A DNA stretch of 10,763 nt from CAZHPR01 sp964534305. GTDB lineage: Bacteria; Patescibacteriota; Minisyncoccia; Phycocordibacterales; WO2-35-19. The stretch covers positions 1 to 10,763 of the forward strand of contig CAZHPR010000017.1 of NCBI GenBank assembly GCA_964534305.1, given 5' to 3'. The translations under genes and the position numbers were made by a program. The notes beneath the pieces are model-generated. The model was not told the DNA's origin and ran no database searches. It saw only the letters and a list, made by a program, of their open reading frames with translations. Below are positions 6,388 through 10,763 of this stretch, piece after piece (the stretch's first letter is position 1; every line of letters starts with the position of its first letter).

Positions 6388-7371
6388 TTAGGCGGTCGCG
6401 GCGAACTTGCCGAGGCCGAGCGGGTTCTTCACGCGGAGCGTATACCACGCCTTGTAGAAACCACGGGGACCACCACCCTCGTCTTCGAGGTCGTAGTGGG
6501 ACGGGCCATCAGCGAAGGCGATCTCAACGAGGTCCGGGTTGATGACGTAACCGCGCATACCCTGGGAGGCGGCGGAACCGTCCTTGGCCAGGAACAGGTC
6601 GGTGATGACATCGAGCGTGCCGAAATCACCCTCGTAACGCAGAACGTTACGGGTGATCTTGTTCGAGCTGACATCCTCATTGACGCGATAGACGCCGTTG
6701 GCGCTGCCGGTGCGGGAGAAGTCCGAGAACTCCTTCTTCAGCGAGGTGCCGGCGAACAGCTTGAAGTTCTCAAGCGTGCCGGTCTGGCTGTAGATGCTCT
6801 CCAGCACACCGTTGACATCCGACTCCGCGAAGGAGGCAGCCGCCGTGGTGTTGATGGAGGCAGACGGAGTGCGGAAGCCAGCCGGGACCGGGTTGTTGGT
6901 CTGGGCGCTGTTGAGCACCCACTGGCCCATGCCACGGCACTTGGCCGCACCGGAACCGCCGCCGCCGGCCTGATTGGCCTGGTCGGAACCGATAACGGAG
7001 GCCATGTCGCGGCGAAGCTCGATGAGCTTCTTGGACTTGGCGGTGGCAACCTGATTGGCCACAGCCGCGTCCTCGACCAGCTCCTCAAGATCCGACACCG
7101 ACCACGAACGGTCCTGGCGCTGGACATGATTGCCGATACGGGCACGGTTGACGCCGGGGTTGGCGAAGGAGGTAACGTCAGAACCTTCCTCAACGGCCGT
7201 CAGGACCGGATCGGAAAGGTCGTCAACGACCCATTCAGTGTAGGACGCTTTGGGCGCACGGCCCTTCTTGAGCATCGAGAGCATCGGAGTAGCCTCCGGC
7301 TCGACCATGGTGAAACCTTGAAGAACGTCTTCGCGGTTGGAACCAATGTTAAATGTAGTGGCTTGTGCCAT
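6388..7371 (-). CDS. Major capsid protein, SU10-type HK97 fold
   Basis: Forms the icosahedral shell. The protein has 327 residues, a usual size for this group. The N-terminal half carries the pattern I associate with the SU10/phiEco32-like major head protein family (formerly DUF5309). It has REDV at 13-16, TPMLSML at 28-34, an EW pair at 46-47, EEGSDV at 61-66, and a basic RARIGNHVQ segment at 76-84. A long helix follows with ELRRDM near 118-123, consistent with the HK97 spine helix, and then a Gly-rich loop at 134-140. The ATG lies one base after the scaffold stop, and no Shine-Dalgarno sequence is visible upstream, which is A-rich. An assembly gap begins four bases after the TAA, so any downstream decoration gene or terminator is hidden. 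Confidence 0.9.
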   Translation of the reverse strand: MAQATTFNIGSNREDVLQGFTMVEPEATPMLSMLKKGRAPKASYTEWVVDDLSDPVLTAVEEGSDVTSFANPGVNRARIGNHVQRQDRSWSVSDLEELVEDAAVANQVATAKSKKLIELRRDMASVIGSDQANQAGGGGSGAAKCRGMGQWVLNSAQTNNPVPAGFRTPSASINTTAAASFAESDVNGVLESIYSQTGTLENFKLFAGTSLKKEFSDFSRTGSANGVYRVNEDVSSNKITRNVLRYEGDFGTLDVITDLFLAKDGSAASQGMRGYVINPDLVEIAFADGPSHYDLEDEGGGPRGFYKAWYTLRVKNPLGLGKFAATA

Positions 7372-7372
7372 G

Positions 7373-8497
7373 TTAGGTTATTTTTTTCAAACGACTTTGG
7401 AGAATGAGCACTTGCTGGTAGTCGGACTGGGAACGGGATGCCTCGAATCGTTTCTCCGCCTGACCCAACTGCACTTTGAGTTGTCCAACCTCGCCGCTGG
7501 CATTGCCCCGGGGCTTGGCGGCACTGGCCGCTGCTCCGGTATCGGCCCCTGCCTTGGGCGCCACCGCTGACGCCTTCTTTGTCGGGACCGCTGCCTTCGC
7601 CTTCTGGTCGGCCATCGCCTTCTCGCCAATCTTGGCAAGGGCGAACAGCCGTTCGGCACCGGGCACGCTGCGGATCGCGGGATACTTGCGCTGGAAGCTG
7701 GCGAACTCCTGGTATTCAGCCGTGCTCTTGTCGAACAGGCCGGGCAGGATGGTCTTCGCCTCGCTGGTGGCCGTGGCACGCTCCTTGAGGAACGTCCGGC
7801 GCTGCGGAATCAGGCGCTCAATGTGGCGCTTGGCTTCCCGGGAGTAATCTAGCAGGTCGTCGGCCTTGAACTCGCGTCCACCGATCACCACCACCTCCTC
7901 GTCCCTGGCAATGGCCCTTGTGATGGCCTTGTGATTTGCCTCTACGAAGTCGATGGCTACCTGCGCCTCCTGTTCCAGCTTGGCCAGTTCATCCTCGCTC
8001 TTGGCGGTGGCCGTGCGGTCGGTGGGGTCATCCGTGGGGACGACTACCGGCGCCTGCTCCGTCTCGGTCGGGGCTGAACTGAGTTTGGCTTCCAGCTCTG
8101 CAATCTTCGCCTCTGCGTTGCTTGCCCGCTCCTCAGCGGTCTTGGCCCGTGCCGTGACCTTGCCGATTCGCTTCTGGATCTTCTCTTGTGTCTTTGGGTC
8201 GAGCTTGGAAAGAACTGGCTCCTCCTCGGTATCGGGCTGTTCCTCGGGCTGCTCGTCGCCCTCGGTCTTGTCGCCTTCCTCCGCAACCTCGGCGGGATTG
8301 TCAGTGGATTGCTCCACCGCGTCGTCCTCCTCGATTGTGTCCGCCGGTTGCGCTTCCGTCTTGCTTGCCGCAGCTTTCGCCATGGCCTGCTCGACTAGTT
8401 GCGCCGCGTATTGCGACTGGCTGACATTTCCCTCCATGCCTGCATCGGATTGCTCCGTGGTGGCCGGCAAGGGGTCCACCGTGACTTCGTTCTCCAT
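7373..8497 (-). CDS. Capsid scaffolding protein candidate
   Basis: Predicted to guide coat-protein assembly around the portal and then leave the procapsid. The ATG at 8497 (MENEVTVD) is preferred, giving 374 residues. A GTG at 8569 would add 24 residues but would begin inside the palindrome and leader region. No clear Shine-Dalgarno sequence precedes the ATG. Architecture by eye: a disordered N-terminus; a strongly Asp/Glu-rich stretch at about 56-94; a likely coiled coil at about 97-142 rich in Lys, Glu and Ala; a second helical region; an Ala/Lys low-complexity linker; and a basic amphipathic C-terminal helix ending QSRLKKIT. An acidic coiled-coil body with a basic C-terminal coat-binding helix is classic for scaffolding proteins. 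The position directly before the major capsid gene, one base away, agrees. No protease motif was seen. The primary sequence alone does not name a family. Confidence 0.75.
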   Translation of the reverse strand: MENEVTVDPLPATTEQSDAGMEGNVSQSQYAAQLVEQAMAKAAASKTEAQPADTIEEDDAVEQSTDNPAEVAEEGDKTEGDEQPEEQPDTEEEPVLSKLDPKTQEKIQKRIGKVTARAKTAEERASNAEAKIAELEAKLSSAPTETEQAPVVVPTDDPTDRTATAKSEDELAKLEQEAQVAIDFVEANHKAITRAIARDEEVVVIGGREFKADDLLDYSREAKRHIERLIPQRRTFLKERATATSEAKTILPGLFDKSTAEYQEFASFQRKYPAIRSVPGAERLFALAKIGEKAMADQKAKAAVPTKKASAVAPKAGADTGAAASAAKPRGNASGEVGQLKVQLGQAEKRFEASRSQSDYQQVLILQSRLKKIT

Positions 8498-8562
8498 AGG
8501 TTTTTCAGCGTAACCTAAGAAACCGCCAAGTTTCTCATGGGATTGACGCACCCCAAGTAGCG

Positions 8563-8577
8563 GCAGCACTGTGCTGC
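8563..8577. promoter_or_regulatory. Perfect 15-nt palindrome just downstream of the promoter candidate
   Basis: Plus strand GCAGCACTGTGCTGC has 7-bp arms around one central base. It would fall at about +3 to +18 of a transcript from the extended -10 box. It could be an operator for a dimeric repressor, or a short 5' hairpin (5-bp stem, 5-nt loop) protecting the capsid mRNA. There is no T-run, so a terminator is unlikely. The rest of 8498-8595 shows no other clear element. Confidence 0.35.
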
Positions 8578-8586
8578 GAAAGTGGC

Positions 8587-8595
8587 ATTATAACA
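8587..8595 (-). promoter_or_regulatory. Extended -10 promoter candidate for scaffold and capsid genes
   Basis: The minus strand reads TGTTATAAT, a perfect extended -10 box (TGnTATAAT), immediately after the TGA of the 82-aa gene. There is no convincing TTGACA-like -35 at 16-18 nt, which fits extended -10 promoters. Initiation near 8580 would give a leader of about 83 nt before the scaffold ATG. It sits in the only sizeable intergenic region of the window, which supports it. Confidence 0.5.
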
Positions 8596-8844
8596 TCAGG
8601 GGGAATCGGGCTCGGTGAGCTTCTTCCCCGCATCAGCAAAAAGGGTGATCCAGTGGTCGTTCTCCGACGCCCGGGCGGTCACGGCCACCAGTTCCGCATG
8701 GTTCTGGTAAACCTGCGGCCCCTTGGTGTCCTCCAGCCACTGCCGGCGACGGTCCTTGAAGCCCTGGACGAACGCCGGCCACTGGGGCAGGCTGGCCATG
8801 GCGGTCAGGGCGAGCATCAGGGGGTCTTGCTTCTGGTCGCTCAT
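8596..8844 (-). CDS. Small hypothetical protein between portal and scaffold
   Basis: This 82-residue protein overlaps the portal stop by 4 nt (ATGA). It has a credible ribosome-binding site, GGGAG, nine bases before the ATG and inside the portal gene. It is mostly helical by eye, with many Gln, Trp and charged residues (WPAFVQGF, RRRQWLED, HWITLFADAGKK). It has no signal peptide, membrane segment or Cys, so it is probably cytoplasmic or a minor virion component. Position suggests a head assembly accessory. I do not recognise the family. The stop codon directly abuts the extended -10 box of the downstream promoter candidate. Confidence 0.75.
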   Translation of the reverse strand: MSDQKQDPLMLALTAMASLPQWPAFVQGFKDRRRQWLEDTKGPQVYQNHAELVAVTARASENDHWITLFADAGKKLTEPDSP

Positions 8845-10763
8845 GCGCCGATGCTCCCGGCGGGGGCGGTCCCGATCCGCCCGATCTGGGCGTTCTCGCG
8901 TTGATCCAACTGGAATTGCAGCTGCTGGCTGTAACGCTCAATGCGCTTGCGCAGCGATTCGTCGGCCATGACACGGGCCTGGACATCGACGGCCGGATTG
9001 TCCGGCACGCCGGTCATCCAGTTCTTGATGACCTGTAGGCGCAGTTCCGGGTTGATGCCGGTCTGCGGGGCATCGAGGTCCACACCGGCCCACATGCGGC
9101 TGATGTCGCCCTGCGTCTCAGTGACTTCCTTCTGGGCGGCCATTTCCTGCGGCACCAACACGTCTTCCGCGAGGATCGGGTCGATCATGTCGAACGCCTT
9201 CTGGAGCAGCTTGGAGTAGTCCACTTGGCCGTTCCGGTCGAACTGGGCAGCCACCTCGCCCATGGCCTTGATCTTGGCCTGCCACATTTCCGGGTCGTTG
9301 TTCAGGACATCATACGCCAAATACAGGTCATACTTCCCGTTGAAGTCGGCCTTGTTGAACTTGCTCGGCTTGTCGGACTGCTGGCCAATAACACGGTAGA
9401 ACTCCTCGTCCGGGCCGTATTGCATGTGCAAGGTGAACACCTTGCGGAAAACTATCTGCCACTTGTTGAGCCAGCCGTAGGCAATCTGCTTCTGCTGCTT
9501 GACCTGCCATTCGTTGGTCGTGTCCTCAGCGGTCGGGCGGCCGGCATACTTTCGGGTCCGCGCCTCGATGTTGCCCTGAATCTCCACGGAAGCCTGCGGG
9601 GCCGGTGGCACAGCCATGTAGCCATACTCACCGGGACGGCGCTCGCTGACCATGGCACCGGGTCCAATCCGGCCCGGCTCACGGCCCACCGGATGCGTAA
9701 CTGGCGGACAAGTGGATAGACTTGCGTTATCACGCCGGGCGTCCACCTCGGTCTTGATGGCATCCTGGTCGCCACGGAGAACTTCCGGCTGGCCGCGAGT
9801 GTCCAGCAGGAACCGGGACAGCTTCTCAATCGGGAACTCAACAAAGGGATACTCGCCGTCACGGTAGCCCAGCAACTCATGCTTGGCATACTGCTTTTCC
9901 GCCTCCTGGTCATTGGCCAGATGCAGGCTGGGGCAGAACACCGTGCAATAGATGCCCGGCACGCCATCCTCGTCACTCAGCCGCTCGTAGGCATAGACGA
10001 ACTCGATAAGACCGGCCGGGATGTCGCTGCTGCTGACGCCAAGGCGCTCCGTGCCAAACCGGGTATCCACGTTGCCCGTGGTGAACTGCGGAGTCATTTC
10101 CGCCGCACCGATGCAATGCTCAATGGCATCCTCAACGTAGTCCTTGTCCCAGCCCTCGCTGATGACCTTCTCCCGGGCGGCTTCCGGCGACAGCAGGGCC
10201 TTGCGGAAGATGCTGCGGGCACTCTGCAAGTCGGTGGTGTTCGGCGGCAGGAAGATGTCCTCGCCCACCGCATAGGCCCGGACCATCGGCCGGTTCACCT
10301 GTTGGATCGTGAACGGCACCGTTGTCTCGCCGTTCTCCGCCAACTCCTTGACCATGCGCTTCGCCTTCTTGGCGCTGATCTCGGGAAAGAACTGACGGAG
10401 AAGGGTCGCTATTTCCTCGGGGAAAAGCCCATTCTGGATTGCCGTCGCCACATCGGGCGCCGTATCCGCAATCTCGGCCAGTGAAATCTTCTGCTGGGTC
10501 TTCTGCACCCGGCTGTCCCAGAACACCCCAAGGATGCCCAGGCCACGCTCGCGGCGATAGTTCGCCAGCACCTCGGCCTCATCGGGAAGTTCCGTCATCT
10601 GCGACAGGACCAGCCATCGCATGAAGTTGGAAACGATAGCCGCCTTGGCCAGATCCCCGCCTTCCACGGCCACGGCCCGGACGTTCGCCTTGGCCAGCGC
10701 CATCACATCAATGGCCACGCCATGATTGATGATCTCGTCCACCACATGCACCCGGAGGTCGCT
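8841..10763 (-). CDS. Phage portal protein, 5' end outside the window
   Basis: Forms the dodecameric channel at one capsid vertex, through which DNA is packaged and ejected and on which the scaffold and neck assemble. The frame is open to the window edge, with codons for SDLRV before the first GTG at 10751, so 640 C-terminal residues are visible and the true start lies outside. The sequence resembles large podovirus-type portals. A motif near residue 180 reads GEDIFLPPNTTD, and a later segment reads GKYDLYLAYDVLNNDPEMW. It is followed by a helical segment with a G-x-V-D-Y-S-K-L pattern, and the C-terminus is a Gln/Arg-rich helix. This order is typical of the stem, wing and C-terminal helical regions of portals. 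The stop overlaps the next start as ATGA. The terminase would be expected further upstream, outside the window. The assignment rests on recognised family style and on position before scaffold and capsid. The exact portal family is not certain. Confidence 0.83.
   Translation of the reverse strand, partial: SDLRVHVVDEIINHGVAIDVMALAKANVRAVAVEGGDLAKAAIVSNFMRWLVLSQMTELPDEAEVLANYRRERGLGILGVFWDSRVQKTQQKISLAEIADTAPDVATAIQNGLFPEEIATLLRQFFPEISAKKAKRMVKELAENGETTVPFTIQQVNRPMVRAYAVGEDIFLPPNTTDLQSARSIFRKALLSPEAAREKVISEGWDKDYVEDAIEHCIGAAEMTPQFTTGNVDTRFGTERLGVSSSDIPAGLIEFVYAYERLSDEDGVPGIYCTVFCPSLHLANDQEAEKQYAKHELLGYRDGEYPFVEFPIEKLSRFLLDTRGQPEVLRGDQDAIKTEVDARRDNASLSTCPPVTHPVGREPGRIGPGAMVSERRPGEYGYMAVPPAPQASVEIQGNIEARTRKYAGRPTAEDTTNEWQVKQQKQIAYGWLNKWQIVFRKVFTLHMQYGPDEEFYRVIGQQSDKPSKFNKADFNGKYDLYLAYDVLNNDPEMWQAKIKAMGEVAAQFDRNGQVDYSKLLQKAFDMIDPILAEDVLVPQEMAAQKEVTETQGDISRMWAGVDLDAPQTGINPELRLQVIKNWMTGVPDNPAVDVQARVMADESLRKRIERYSQQLQFQLDQRENAQIGRIGTAPAGSIGA

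Noticed and set aside
6384..6448. Apparent N-terminal extension of the gene at 6038 across the N gap
   Set aside because: The sequence beyond the gap overlaps the end of the capsid gene in another frame and is joined only through 100 placeholder bases.
7381..7387. A7 tract on the minus strand at the end of the scaffold gene, considered as a frameshift site fusing scaffold to capsid
   Set aside because: The codons read TTG AAA AAA ATA, without a proper slippery heptamer. The frame that matches the capsid meets a TAA before the capsid ATG, so no fusion can form.
6229..7407. Long plus-strand open frame opposite the major capsid gene
   Set aside because: It runs through the N gap and mirrors the capsid codon pattern. 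The minus-strand frame has recognisable SU10-type capsid motifs, so the plus frame is a GC-rich shadow.
7953..8513. Plus-strand Ser/Ala-rich open frame opposite the scaffold gene
   Set aside because: The Ser/Ala-rich composition is what the complement of the Glu/Ala-rich scaffold gene would give, and no start signal was seen.
7373..8518. Eight-base inverted repeat TTAGGTTA / TAACCTAA flanking the scaffold gene
   Set aside because: It is only eight bases, with no extension into the flanks. One copy contains the scaffold stop codon. A match this short is expected by chance in 10 kb.
9879..10484. Plus-strand 201-codon open frame opposite the portal gene
   Set aside because: It lies wholly inside the portal coding region, with low-complexity charged composition and no recognisable domain. 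It is an antisense shadow.

Overview
The window is a dense block of tailed-phage virion genes. Every supported gene lies on the minus strand, so it reads right to left from base 10763 to base 1. Intergenic gaps are mostly 1-8 nt or 1-4 nt overlaps, as in a late morphogenesis operon. Base composition is GC-rich. The lipoprotein and spanin-like gene points to a Gram-negative host. The LamG-type gene and the repeat protein have a style I associate with phages of Verrucomicrobia and related phyla, but that is an impression, not a demonstrated assignment. Two runs of exactly 100 N (4503-4602 and 6284-6383) show a scaffolded draft assembly, so the true sizes of those gaps are unknown. No bacterial genes, tRNAs, integrase, CRISPR array or attachment site were seen.

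Layout in transcription order. Head: a portal protein whose 5' end lies beyond the window; an 82-aa protein; a 98-nt intergenic region with an extended -10 promoter-like box and a palindrome; a scaffolding-like protein; an SU10-type (HK97-fold) major capsid protein. Connector and tail: after the first gap, the 3' part of an unknown gene; a head-tail adaptor candidate carrying a CBM5/12-like insertion; a small beta-rich structural protein; a LamG/concanavalin-like surface protein interrupted by the second gap. Lysis-like cluster: an S26B (Sec11-like) signal-peptidase-fold serine peptidase, a lipoprotein with three C-terminal membrane segments, and a small holin-like membrane protein, linked by 4-nt overlaps. 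Distal module: a 455-aa repeat protein, a 205-aa protein with a helical N-terminus and beta-rich C-terminus, and a Cys-rich protein running off the left edge.

Together the genes would build the capsid (scaffold plus MCP on the portal), close the neck (adaptor and small proteins) and decorate the particle with adhesion proteins. The cluster at 2610-3933 may serve exit from the cell. The most unusual elements are the phage-encoded Ser/His/Asp peptidase coupled to a lipoprotein of u-spanin-like topology, the carbohydrate-binding insertion in a neck protein, and the partial Cys-rich ORF at the left edge.
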